A stretch of DNA of 9,819 nucleotides from JBDHRG01 sp039807445 (GCA_039807445.1 JBDHRG010000142.1:1-9819), one strand, 5' to 3'. Counted from the first letter of the stretch, positions 1-5,978 are shown. Notes: generated by a model not told the origin, from the sequence alone. Numbers and translations are program-made.

Positions 1-222
1 CGCCGACGCCGCCGGGGCGGCGAAAGCCCAGCCCGCACCGAGCGCGACCGCGCGTTCGAGCGCGATCAGCGTGCCGAAGAAGCCGCCGACCATCAGCGCG
101 CCGTGGAACGCCGCACCGCCGGCGAACGGCGGCACCGCCACTCCGAGCCGCAGCAGACCGCCCGCGACCGCGAGCACCAGCGTCACGGGCAGCAGCGCCA
201 GCAGCGGCAGGCGCAGGGGCAT
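1..222 (-). CDS. Unrecognised polytopic membrane protein, N-terminal 74 codons (gene runs off the left edge)
   Basis: An open frame reads leftward from an ATG at 222 to the window edge with no stop. The visible 74 residues are very hydrophobic. A first membrane segment spans about residues 4-22. A second (about 38-60) carries the striking string HGALMVGGFFGTLIALERAV, with a His at its start and an LER motif at its end. The ATG lies 11 bp past the stop of the DUF2249 gene, so it looks like the third gene of the operon that starts at 818. No Shine-Dalgarno sequence is visible, which suggests translational coupling. I do not recognise the family with certainty. It is not obviously NnrS, which has a different N terminus, although the NO-linked neighbourhood makes a nitrogen-oxide role plausible by inference only. 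Confidence 0.7.
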   Translation of the reverse strand, partial: MPLRLPLLALLPVTLVLAVAGGLLRLGVAVPPFAGGAAFHGALMVGGFFGTLIALERAVALGAGWAFAAPAASA

Positions 223-233
223 GGCGGCGGAGG

Positions 234-479
234 TCAGCCGACGCAGCAGGGCTCGGACTTGCCGATGCGCACGCGCCACTCGTCGGGCCCCTGGGCGAGG
301 TATTCCCACGAGAACAGCCCGCTGTACTCGGCCTGGAACTGGTAGAACAGTGGCTTGGGGTCGTGGTCGTTGATCAGCAGCAGCGCCTCGCCGGCGGCCA
401 GACGCTGGAAGGTGCCGAAGATCAGCGGGTGGCGGTCGCGCGGGGCGATCGGGCGGACGTCGATGACGGTTTCACTCAC
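234..479 (-). CDS. DUF2249 family protein, 81 aa, second gene of the predicted NsrR-linked operon
   Basis: This is a short soluble protein with the DUF2249 layout: an IDVRPIAPRDRHPLIF block (residues 6-21), a helix FGTFQRLAAGEALLL, then INDHDPKPLFYQF (36-48), and a C-terminal strand ending near EWRVRIG. It ends in SEPCCVG, with vicinal cysteines at 78-79 that could bind metal or react with NO (inference). I chose the GTG at 479 because GAGGA lies 8 nt upstream. A TTG at 503 would add eight residues but has no such signal. It starts 27 bp after the stop of the DUF59 gene and ends 11 bp before the membrane protein gene. From memory, DUF2249 proteins recur beside nitrogen-oxide metabolism genes. 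The biochemical function is unknown. Confidence 0.87.
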   Translation of the reverse strand: MSETVIDVRPIAPRDRHPLIFGTFQRLAAGEALLLINDHDPKPLFYQFQAEYSGLFSWEYLAQGPDEWRVRIGKSEPCCVG

Positions 480-506
480 GGTGGCAGTCCTCGCAGGGGT
501 CAAGGC

Positions 507-818
507 TCAATCGCTCCAGCCGAAGCGCTCGCGCGCCTCGGCCGACATCCGCTCCGGGGTCCACGCCGGCTCCCAGACCAGGCGCACGTCGACCGCGGTG
601 CCGTCGGGCGCGAGCGCCGCCAGCGCGTCCTCGACTTCGGCGACCAGCATCGTGCTCATCGGGCAGGCCGGGGAGGTCATCGTCATGGTCAGTTCGATGC
701 GCTCCGGCCCGGCCGTCAGCGCGTAGACCAGCCCCAGCGACACGATGTCGATGCCGAGTTCGGGGTCGACCACGCCGCGCAGCGCGGCCAAGGCTTGCTC
801 GCGGTTCGGAGCGGACAT
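507..818 (-). CDS. DUF59/MIP18-type metal-sulfur cluster assembly factor (SufT/PaaD-like), 103 aa
   Basis: The protein is essentially one DUF59 domain. It contains VVDPELGIDIVSLGLVY (residues 16-32), the TMTSPACPM motif with the family cysteine at C52, and the typical tail VWEPAWTPERMSAEARERFG (81-100). Family members help mature or repair Fe-S proteins; PaaD-type members act in Fe-S oxygenase assembly. At 103 residues it is a stand-alone domain without extra modules. I chose the ATG at 818 because GGAGG (825-829) sits 6 nt upstream; an in-frame extension to 926 would run through the promoter region. It heads a leftward operon with the DUF2249 and membrane genes and is divergent from nsrR. 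There are no suf or isc genes in view, so its coupling to an NO sensor suggests repair of nitrosylated Fe-S centres (inference). Confidence 0.9.
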   Translation of the reverse strand: MSAPNREQALAALRGVVDPELGIDIVSLGLVYALTAGPERIELTMTMTSPACPMSTMLVAEVEDALAALAPDGTAVDVRLVWEPAWTPERMSAEARERFGWSD

Positions 819-833
819 GGCGGGCCTCCGGAT

Positions 834-856
834 AAGATGTACAATCGATGCATGTA
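834..856. promoter_or_regulatory. Candidate NsrR operator (11-1-11 inverted repeat) in the divergent gap
   Basis: The left half AAGATGTACAA (834-844) and right half CGATGCATGTA (846-856) flank a single base at 845. The recalled NsrR consensus is two 11-bp halves, AAGATGYATTT-like, in inverse order around one base. The left half matches in its first eight positions and the right half in about seven of eleven. The dyad itself is imperfect: the ATG/CAT cores at 837-839 and 851-853 are symmetric, but several outer and inner pairs are not. It touches the -10 element of the leftward promoter, covers its predicted start, and ends 51 bp upstream of nsrR. This suits repression of the operon and autoregulation. 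Confidence 0.55.
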
Positions 857-884
857 AATTAATCCGGTCCGGAACCATAAGCAA
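856..884 (-). promoter_or_regulatory. Predicted sigma-70 promoter for the DUF59-DUF2249-membrane protein operon
   Basis: On the minus strand there is a -35 hexamer TTGCTT (884-879), a 17-bp spacer, and a -10 hexamer TAATTT (861-856). Transcription would begin near 849, giving a leader of about 30 nt that contains the GGAGG of the DUF59 gene. The candidate NsrR operator overlaps the downstream edge of the -10 and the start site. The local A/T-rich patch stands out in an otherwise very GC-rich region. This is a pattern match only. Confidence 0.45.
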
Positions 885-906
885 TACTCGAAATGAATCT
901 TCTGCG

Positions 907-1347
907 ATGCGACTGACGACTTTCACCGACTACAGCCTGCGCGTACTGATGTACGCGGGGCTGCACCGCGAGCGCCTGGTAACGATCGCCGAGCTCGCCG
1001 AAGCCTACGGCATTTCGGCCAACCATCTGATGAAGGTGGTGCACTTCCTCGGCCAGCAGGGCTACCTCGAGACCGTGCGCGGCAAGGGCGGCGGCGTGCG
1101 CCTGGCGCGCGACCCCGCGGCGATCGAGCTCGGCGAGCTGGTGCGCCACACCGAGGTCAGCGACGCCCTGGTCGAATGCTTCGCGCCCGAAACGTCGAGC
1201 TGCCGGATCACGCCGGTCTGCCGACTCAAGGGGGTGCTGGCCAGGGCGCAGGCGGCCTTCTACGCCGAGCTCGACCGCCACACGCTCGCCGAGTTGATCG
1301 AGTCGCCGGCGGCGTTGGCGCGGGCGCTGGCGATGCCGGGGCGTTAA
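907..1347 (+). CDS. nsrR: NsrR, NO-sensing Rrf2-family transcriptional repressor
   Basis: This 146-residue Rrf2-family winged-helix regulator matches NsrR closely. The N terminus MRLTTFTDYSLRVLMY and the recognition-helix region YGISANHLMKVVHFLG (about 34-49) are typical, followed by the wing VRGKGGGVRLAR. Three cysteines, C91, C99 and C105, in VECF..C.ITPVCRLKGVL fit the Fe-S cluster ligands. Their spacing is X7-X5; as I recall it, E. coli is X4-X5. NsrR represses NO-stress genes until NO damages its cluster. The ATG at 907 gives the canonical N terminus although no Shine-Dalgarno is visible; the frame stays open upstream, but that sequence does not look like Rrf2. The gene is divergent from the DUF59-DUF2249 operon and shares an 88-bp control region with it, so it is probably autoregulated. 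I see no promoter of its own that I trust. Confidence 0.92.
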   Translation: MRLTTFTDYSLRVLMYAGLHRERLVTIAELAEAYGISANHLMKVVHFLGQQGYLETVRGKGGGVRLARDPAAIELGELVRHTEVSDALVECFAPETSSCRITPVCRLKGVLARAQAAFYAELDRHTLAELIESPAALARALAMPGR

Positions 1348-1424
1348 GCACCGTTTAATTCGGCGGCGCGCAGCATCGGGACCGACCCGCGGAGATCCCC
1401 GCTCCCTTTCGACAGGAGGCCCCC

Positions 1425-2873
1425 ATGCCGCTGACGACTTCCCGCAAGCCGCTCGCCACCGCTCTCGCACTCGTGCTAGGTGCGGCCGTACTCGGCGGCT
1501 GTCTGCAGACCCCGAGCCATGCGACCGATCTCGCACCGGCGGTATCGCCCGCTTCGCAAGTGCTGCCCGACTTCGCACGCATCGTCGCCGACAACGGCGC
1601 GGCGGTGGTCAACGTCACCGTCAAGGGCACGGCCAAGGACGAGGGCCCCGACATCCCCGAGGAGCTGATCCCGTTCTTCAGGCAGTTCCCGTTCCCGCTG
1701 CCGCAGCAGCCGCGTGAGATCGCGGGGTTGGGATCGGGCTTCGTCATCTCGCCCGACGGCTACGTGCTGACCAACCACCACGTGGTCGACGGTGCCGACG
1801 ACATCACCGTACACCTGGCCGACAAGCGCGCCTACAGGGCCAGGGTGGTCGGCAGCGACAAGCTCGCCGACATCGCGCTGCTGAAGATCGACGCCACCGG
1901 CCTGCCGACGGTCAAGATCGGCGATCCGACGCAGTTGCGCGTCGGCGAGTGGGTGCTCGCGATCGGCGCACCGTTCGGGCTCGAGCGCACCGCGACCCAG
2001 GGCATCGTCAGCGCCCTGGGGCGCTCGCTGCCGAGCGACAACTACGTGCCGTTCATCCAGACCGACGTGCCGATCAACCCCGGCAACTCCGGCGGTCCGC
2101 TGTTCGACGCGCAGGGGCGCGTGGTCGGCATCAATTCGCAGATCTACAGCCGTACCGGCGGCTACATGGGCTTGTCGTTCGCGATCCCGATCGACGTGGC
2201 GATGAAGGTTGCCGACCAGCTCAAGGCCGGCGGCAAGGTCGAGCGCGGCTGGCTGGGCGTGGTGATGCAGGAGCTGACACCCGAGCTGGCGAAGTCCTTC
2301 CGCATGGAGGCACCGCGCGGTGCGCTGGTCGCCGGCGTCACGGCGAAGGGGCCCGCTTCGGAGGCCGGGCTGAAGCCGGGCGACGTGATCGTCGCCGACG
2401 ACGGCAAGCCGATCGCCGACAGCGGCCAGTTGCCGCCGCTGGTCGGCGCCACCCGACCCGGCAGCCGCGTGCCGCTGACGGTGATGCGCGAAGGCCAGCA
2501 GCGCGTCCTCGAGGTCGAGATCGGTCAGCTGCCCGGCGACGAAGCCATGGTCAAGGTCGGCGCCGAGGCGCCGCGCGAGGGCCGACAGCTCAACATCGCC
2601 GTCGCGCCGCTGAACCCGCAAACGAGCAGCCGGCTCGGCGTCGACAGCGGTGTGGTGGTCAGGCAGGTCGGCCCGGGGCCGGCCCATGATGCCGGCGTGC
2701 GTCCCGGCGACGTGCTGCTCGCGCTCGACGGCAAGCCGGTGGCGAACCCGACCGAGCTGCGCGAGCGGGTGCAGCAGCTCCAGCCGGGCCACGCGGTGCC
2801 GCTGCTGGTGCAGCGCGACGGCGGCACGCTGTTCCTGGCGCTGACGCTTCCGGAAGCCAAGCCGGCCGGATGA
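1425..2873 (+). CDS. degP: DegP/DegQ (HtrA, MucD-type) periplasmic serine endoprotease with two PDZ domains, 482 aa
   Basis: HtrA proteases degrade or hold misfolded envelope proteins. The trypsin-like domain (about residues 95-265) has the full triad: H119 in LTNHHVVDG, D149 in LADIALLKI, and S222 in NPGNSGGPL. PDZ1 (about 273-366) begins RGWLGVVMQELTPELA and PDZ2 covers about 388-475, each with the VxPGDV/KPGDV-type signature. Length matches the family. The start at 1425 has a perfect AGGAGG (1414-1419) 5 nt upstream. The signal sequence (about 8-25) ends in a lipobox-like VLGGC, so C26 could be lipidated; signal peptidase I could instead cleave after SHA at 33. It follows nsrR by 77 bp on the same strand but has its own strong ribosome binding site. 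I see no clear sigma-E promoter. It converges on the downstream sensor kinase gene across repeat element A. Confidence 0.95.
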   Translation: MPLTTSRKPLATALALVLGAAVLGGCLQTPSHATDLAPAVSPASQVLPDFARIVADNGAAVVNVTVKGTAKDEGPDIPEELIPFFRQFPFPLPQQPREIAGLGSGFVISPDGYVLTNHHVVDGADDITVHLADKRAYRARVVGSDKLADIALLKIDATGLPTVKIGDPTQLRVGEWVLAIGAPFGLERTATQGIVSALGRSLPSDNYVPFIQTDVPINPGNSGGPLFDAQGRVVGINSQIYSRTGGYMGLSFAIPIDVAMKVADQLKAGGKVERGWLGVVMQELTPELAKSFRMEAPRGALVAGVTAKGPASEAGLKPGDVIVADDGKPIADSGQLPPLVGATRPGSRVPLTVMREGQQRVLEVEIGQLPGDEAMVKVGAEAPREGRQLNIAVAPLNPQTSSRLGVDSGVVVRQVGPGPAHDAGVRPGDVLLALDGKPVANPTELRERVQQLQPGHAVPLLVQRDGGTLFLALTLPEAKPAG

Positions 2874-2891
2874 GGCGATAGGACAGGTACG

Positions 2892-3061
2892 AGGCGCGAG
2901 GTGCGAGGGCAAGGCAGGCACGAGGCTCAAATTGCGAGGCGCGAGTAAAGACAGCATCCTCGTCGTGCCTCGTGCCTCGTGCCTCGTGCCTCGTGCCTCG
3001 TGCCTCGTGCCTCGTGCCTCGTGCCTCGTGCCTCGTGCCTCGTACCTCGTGCCTCGTGGCT
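2892..3061. repeat. Heptanucleotide inverted element A between convergent degP and the sensor kinase gene
   Basis: The right arm (2964-3061) is fourteen head-to-tail 7-bp units of CGTGCCT. The first eleven are identical; unit 12 is CGTACCT, unit 13 is perfect and unit 14 is CGTGGCT. The left arm (2892-2945) is the inverse orientation in degenerate form: AGGCGCG, AGGTGCG, then after an irregular stretch AGGCACG, AGGCTCA, AATTGCG and AGGCGCG. A short loop lies at about 2946-2957. The arms can pair over long stretches, so the RNA could form a large hairpin in either direction. It occupies most of the 193-bp convergent gap, so it may separate transcripts, though no U-tract is present. The right arm ends 6 bp from the kinase stop codon. 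Confidence 0.93.
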
Positions 3062-3066
3062 CACCG

Positions 3067-4374
3067 TCACGCTCGCGGAAAGCCGACCCGTACCGCCAGC
3101 CCGCGGCCGTGCGCGCCCTCGCCGAGCTCGATCGTCGCACCGTGGCGCTCGGCGATCGCCGCGACGATCGCCAGTCCCAGCCCGGTGCCCGGGGCATCGA
3201 CGCCTTCGCAGCGGTAGAAGCGCTCGAACACGCGCGCGTGCTCGGCGGGCGGGATGCCGGGGCCGGTGTCGCGTACCAGCAGGACTGCACGCTCGGTCTG
3301 CGCCTCCAGCCCGACGTCGACCGTACCACCGGCGGGTGTATAGCGGATCGCGTTGTCGATCAGGTTCACGACCAAGGTGCGCAGGCTCTCGGCGTCGCCG
3401 TGCAGCCGCACCGCGTCCAGCCCGACCGCGCCGAGGTCCAGGCCCTTGCCGAGCGCAAGCGGCGCCAGCTCGGCGATCGCCGCCTCGACCAGCGTACGCA
3501 GCTCGACTTCGCCGCGCTCGCCCGCTGCGCCTTCGGGCTCGAGCCGTGCCAGCGTCAGCAACTGGCGCGCGAGGTGTGCGGCGCGCTGGATGCCGGCTTC
3601 GAGGCTGGCGACCGAGCCCCGGCGCTCGGCTTCGTCGCTCGCGCGGCGGAGATTGTCGACCTGGATCGCCAGCGCCGCGAGCGGGGTGCGCAGCTCGTGC
3701 GCGGCATCGGCGATGAAGCGCCGCTGGGCGTCGAGCGCACGCTGGAGGCGGTCGAGCAGGCCGTTCAAAGCCGCGATCAGCGGCGTCAGTTCCTCGGGCA
3801 GTCCGCGTGCATCGAGCGGCGCCAGCGAATCGGGCGCGCGCGCAGCGATCGCGCGGCGCACGCGCTCGAGCGGGCGCAAGCCGTGGCCGATCACCGACCA
3901 GGTGACGCCGCCGAGCAGCACGATCAGCGCCGCGGTGGGCAGCAGGATGCGCTGCGCGGTGTCGGCCGCCAGCCGCGCACGCACGCTCAAAGGCTGCGCC
4001 ACCTGGATGATCTGCAGCGGGCCGACGTGGGTGTAGACGCGCCAGTCGCCCTCGGGCGTCTTCAGCACCAGGAAGCCTTCGCGGACGACCAGGGGCACCG
4101 GCCGGGCGGGGAGCGAATAGAACAGCAGGTCGCCGCGTGCATCCCAGATCTGCCAGTAGAGCTCGGCGTCGTGCGGCGGCGTCTCGCCGCGCCACAAGGG
4201 CGCCGGCGGCAGCCCCGGCAGGCGCAGCGACAGCGCCGCGGCGCGCAGCTGGTAGTCGAGCAGACCGTCGATTTCGGCGCGCGCGCTCCAGTAGGTCAGC
4301 ACCCCGGCGACCACGCCGATCGCGAGCAGCGCAGCGCCGAGCCAGGCGAGCAGGTAGCGGCGGATGGAAGTCAT
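3067..4374 (-). CDS. Two-component sensor histidine kinase, EnvZ/QseC-PmrB class, 435 aa
   Basis: An inner-membrane sensor kinase. TM1 spans about residues 7-29 and TM2 about 144-163. They enclose a periplasmic sensor domain of about 115 residues that starts with a short QseC-like stretch. A HAMP-like linker with GLRPLERVRRAI follows. The H-box FIADAAHELRTPLAAL carries H226. The catalytic ATP domain has the N-box NLIDNAIRYTPAGG (N337, N341), G1 DTGPGI (369-374), F-box FERFYR (383-388) and G2 GTGLGLAIV (396-404). All key residues are present. It lies downstream of its probable partner regulator in the same direction, separated by 70 bp filled by repeat element C. The ATG at 4374 has no good Shine-Dalgarno, so expression may depend on coupling or be weak. 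The ligand cannot be told from sequence; QseC and PmrB are the nearest types by architecture. Confidence 0.94.
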   Translation of the reverse strand: MTSIRRYLLAWLGAALLAIGVVAGVLTYWSARAEIDGLLDYQLRAAALSLRLPGLPPAPLWRGETPPHDAELYWQIWDARGDLLFYSLPARPVPLVVREGFLVLKTPEGDWRVYTHVGPLQIIQVAQPLSVRARLAADTAQRILLPTAALIVLLGGVTWSVIGHGLRPLERVRRAIAARAPDSLAPLDARGLPEELTPLIAALNGLLDRLQRALDAQRRFIADAAHELRTPLAALAIQVDNLRRASDEAERRGSVASLEAGIQRAAHLARQLLTLARLEPEGAAGERGEVELRTLVEAAIAELAPLALGKGLDLGAVGLDAVRLHGDAESLRTLVVNLIDNAIRYTPAGGTVDVGLEAQTERAVLLVRDTGPGIPPAEHARVFERFYRCEGVDAPGTGLGLAIVAAIAERHGATIELGEGAHGRGLAVRVGFPRA

Positions 4375-4383
4375 TTATGCGGT

Positions 4384-4475
4384 GATCGGGGATGGGTAAT
4401 GAGCGATGAGGCACGATACTTGAACCAAGGGCGCTCCCCATTCCTCATTCCCCATTCCCCGTTCCCCTATCCCCC
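4384..4475. repeat. Heptanucleotide inverted element C between response regulator and sensor kinase
   Basis: The left arm (4384-4417) reads in 7-bp steps GATCGGG, GATGGGT, AATGAGC, GATGAGG, CACGAT. It includes one AGGCACG (4409-4415), the same unit as in element A. The right arm (4436-4475) is CCCCATT, CCTCATT, CCCCATT, CCCCGTT, CCCCTAT, CCCCC, the inverse orientation of a GGGGAAT-type unit. The loop (4418-4435) contains a small stem CTTG-AAC-CAAG. Element C overlaps the last codons of the response regulator and fills the gap to the kinase. A hairpin here could change the regulator-to-kinase expression ratio (inference). Confidence 0.85.
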
Positions 4476-5128
4476 TTGACCACCAGATACCCGACGCCGC
4501 GGATGTTGCGGATCAACTCGGTGCCGAGCTTCTTGCGCAGATTGTGCAGGTGCACCTCGACGGCGTTGCTGGCGACTTCCTCGCCCCAGCCGTAGAGCTT
4601 GTCTTCGAGCCGCTGGCGCGACACCACGGCGCCGGGCTGCTCGAGCAGCGCCTCGAGCAGCGCGAACTCGCGTGCCGACAGCGCGACCGGCTGGCCGTCG
4701 AGCGCGGCTTCGTGCGTGAGCGGATTCAGCGTGACGCGGCCGTAGCGGATCTCGGGGCTGGCGCGCCCGGCCTGGCGGCGTAGCAAGGCGCGGATGCGCG
4801 CGATCAGCTCGTCGATCTCGAAGGGCTTGACCACGTAGTCGTCGGCGCCGGCGTTGAGCCCGGCGACGCGGTCCTCGAGCGCATCGCGCGCGGTGACGAC
4901 GATCACCGGCAGCGGGTTGTCGCGCGCGCGCAGGCACCTGAGTAGCGTCAACCCGTCCTTGCGCGGCAGCCCCAGGTCGAGCAACGCTAGCGCATAGGCG
5001 GTATCGCGCAGCGCCAGCTCGGCGGCGGCGCCGTCGCGCACCCAGTCGACGCTGAAGCCTTCGCGCTTGAGCGCGTGCTGGACGGCTTCGCCGAGCATCG
5101 CGTCGTCTTCGATCAGCAGCAGTCGCAT
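4445..5128 (-). CDS. OmpR/PhoB-family response regulator (QseB/PmrA-like), 227 aa
   Basis: The receiver domain (1-115) has the acidic pocket E7/D8/D9, phospho-acceptor D51 in LALLDLGLPRKDG, T79 and K101 in VVKPF. The C-terminal winged-helix domain (about 125-217) has the usual SAREFALLEALL and EVHLHNLRKKLG, and ends IRGVGYLVVKG. The start is the ATG at 5128, giving MRLLLIEDD; GGAGG lies 11 nt upstream, a slightly long spacing. An in-frame extension to 5173 adds a non-family tail. It is probably the partner of the kinase encoded downstream and may control envelope genes. The last residues GDRGTGNGE and the TGA at 4445-4447 are written by the 7-bp repeats of element C, so the natural C terminus appears to have been replaced or extended by the repeat. 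Confidence 0.95.
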   Translation of the reverse strand: MRLLLIEDDAMLGEAVQHALKREGFSVDWVRDGAAAELALRDTAYALALLDLGLPRKDGLTLLRCLRARDNPLPVIVVTARDALEDRVAGLNAGADDYVVKPFEIDELIARIRALLRRQAGRASPEIRYGRVTLNPLTHEAALDGQPVALSAREFALLEALLEQPGAVVSRQRLEDKLYGWGEEVASNAVEVHLHNLRKKLGTELIRNIRGVGYLVVKGDRGTGNGE

Positions 5129-5236
5129 CGCCGTTCGCGCCTCCGTCGCCTCAGCCGGCGGCGAGCGTAGCACGGCACTGGCCGGCGGGTGCGGGCTCGG
5201 CTACGCCTTGCTCGAAGGTCGAGGGAGGGTGCGGCG

Positions 5237-5872
5237 ATGAAGTCCGAGGACTTGCTCAACTACCTGAAGGCGGCGCTGCTCGGTGCGCTGCTGGTGTGGC
5301 TCTTGATCGTGCTGTTCTTTCCCGGTGCACTGGCGCGCTACGGCGAGCCGCTGTCGGATCTGCTGACGGCGCTGCGGGTGGAGTCGATCAAGGCCGGAGC
5401 GGTCGAGCTCAAGCTCGCCACCGGCGAGCGCGCGATCAACGAGGCGATCCAGATGACGCCGGCGACGCTGAAGGCGGCCGGCGTCGCCGAGGATGCGGCG
5501 CGGCCCATCGTCGCGGCGCTGAATGAAGCGCTCGGCGACTTGCGCGAGGCGCAGCGCAGCGTCGGCACGCCGGTGGCGCCCCCGGCGGCGGCCGGCGCGG
5601 TGCCGTGGGTGATCGTGTTCGGCGCCGACCGTGCGCGCGCCGCGACCGAAGACGAGCTGAAGCGCGCCCGCCAGCGGGGCCTGCCGGGACGGCTGGTGAT
5701 CTACCAGCGCCAAGGCTGGTTCCGCTCCATCGCCGAGTTCCCCGACCGCGGCGCGGCCCAGGCGGCGCTGCCGGCCTACCGGTCGCTGCGCGAGGGCGTG
5801 TTCGCCTGGCGCGCCGACGACTGGTGTCCGAACCGGCGCGAAGCGGGGGAGGGGCTGGTGCAGTGCGACTGA
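5237..5872 (+). CDS. Unrecognised single-TM protein with a SPOR-like C-terminal region, 211 aa
   Basis: The protein begins MKSEDLLNYLKAALLG, with one strong membrane segment at about residues 12-33. There follows a soluble region of mostly helical character (40-108), a Pro/Ala linker (111-122) and a compact C-terminal domain (123-200). That domain starts VPWVIVFGADRARAATEDEL and includes RLVIYQRQGWFRSIAEFPDRGAAQAALPAYRSL in two parts, ending FAWRADDWCPN. The strand-helix-strand pattern resembles SPOR-type domains, but I see no firm match. The ATG at 5237 is supported by GGGAGG (5223-5228) 8 nt upstream. It is divergent from the response regulator (108-bp gap) and 106 bp upstream of clpB, which has its own promoter. 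Function unknown; a membrane-anchored stress-related role is only a guess from context. Confidence 0.82.
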   Translation: MKSEDLLNYLKAALLGALLVWLLIVLFFPGALARYGEPLSDLLTALRVESIKAGAVELKLATGERAINEAIQMTPATLKAAGVAEDAARPIVAALNEALGDLREAQRSVGTPVAPPAAAGAVPWVIVFGADRARAATEDELKRARQRGLPGRLVIYQRQGWFRSIAEFPDRGAAQAALPAYRSLREGVFAWRADDWCPNRREAGEGLVQCD

Positions 5873-5916
5873 GCGTTCTGTGGCGAACGTTCGTTCGGGC
5901 AAAAAACGCCGCGCCT

Positions 5917-5944
5917 CTTGAAGGGCGATCCGCGGCCACCATCT
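5917..5944 (+). promoter_or_regulatory. Sigma-32 (RpoH) heat-shock promoter for clpB
   Basis: The -35 CTTGAAG (5917-5923) is followed by a 13-bp spacer and CACCATCT (5937-5944). The E. coli sigma-32 consensus is CTTGAAA and CCCCATNT with a spacer of about 11-16 bp, so only one base in each element differs. Transcription would start near 5951, leaving a leader of about 28 nt with the clpB ribosome binding site. Position, spacing and target gene all agree. Confidence 0.75.
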
Positions 5945-5978
5945 CCGGACGCAGACATCCTCTTCCGGAGAATCCTCG

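Noticed and set aside
71..373. Plus-strand frames at the left end
   Set aside because: The translations are Arg/Pro/Ala-rich without motifs and lie opposite the DUF2249 and membrane protein genes.
479..503. TTG start at 503 for the DUF2249 gene
   Set aside because: The GTG at 479 has GAGGA at good spacing and begins at the conserved domain; the TTG has no ribosome binding site.
745..906. Longer nsrR reading frame starting upstream
   Set aside because: The upstream part overlaps the divergent DUF59 gene and promoter and does not resemble an Rrf2 N terminus; the protein from 907 starts canonically.
2964..3061. CRISPR-like array
   Set aside because: The units are 7 bp and contiguous with no spacers; no cas genes are present.
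1476..3329. Long minus-strand frame opposite degP running through the heptad array
   Set aside because: It is antisense to a complete protease gene and stays open in the repeat only because heptads lack stops. There is no family signature.
2932..4479. Long plus-strand frame opposite the sensor kinase, beginning with RASCLVP repeats
   Set aside because: The repeat peptide comes from the heptads and the rest is antisense to an intact histidine kinase.
5884..5893. Perfect palindrome CGAACGTTCG upstream of clpB
   Set aside because: Ten bases is short, it lies upstream of the sigma-32 promoter, and it matches no operator I can name.
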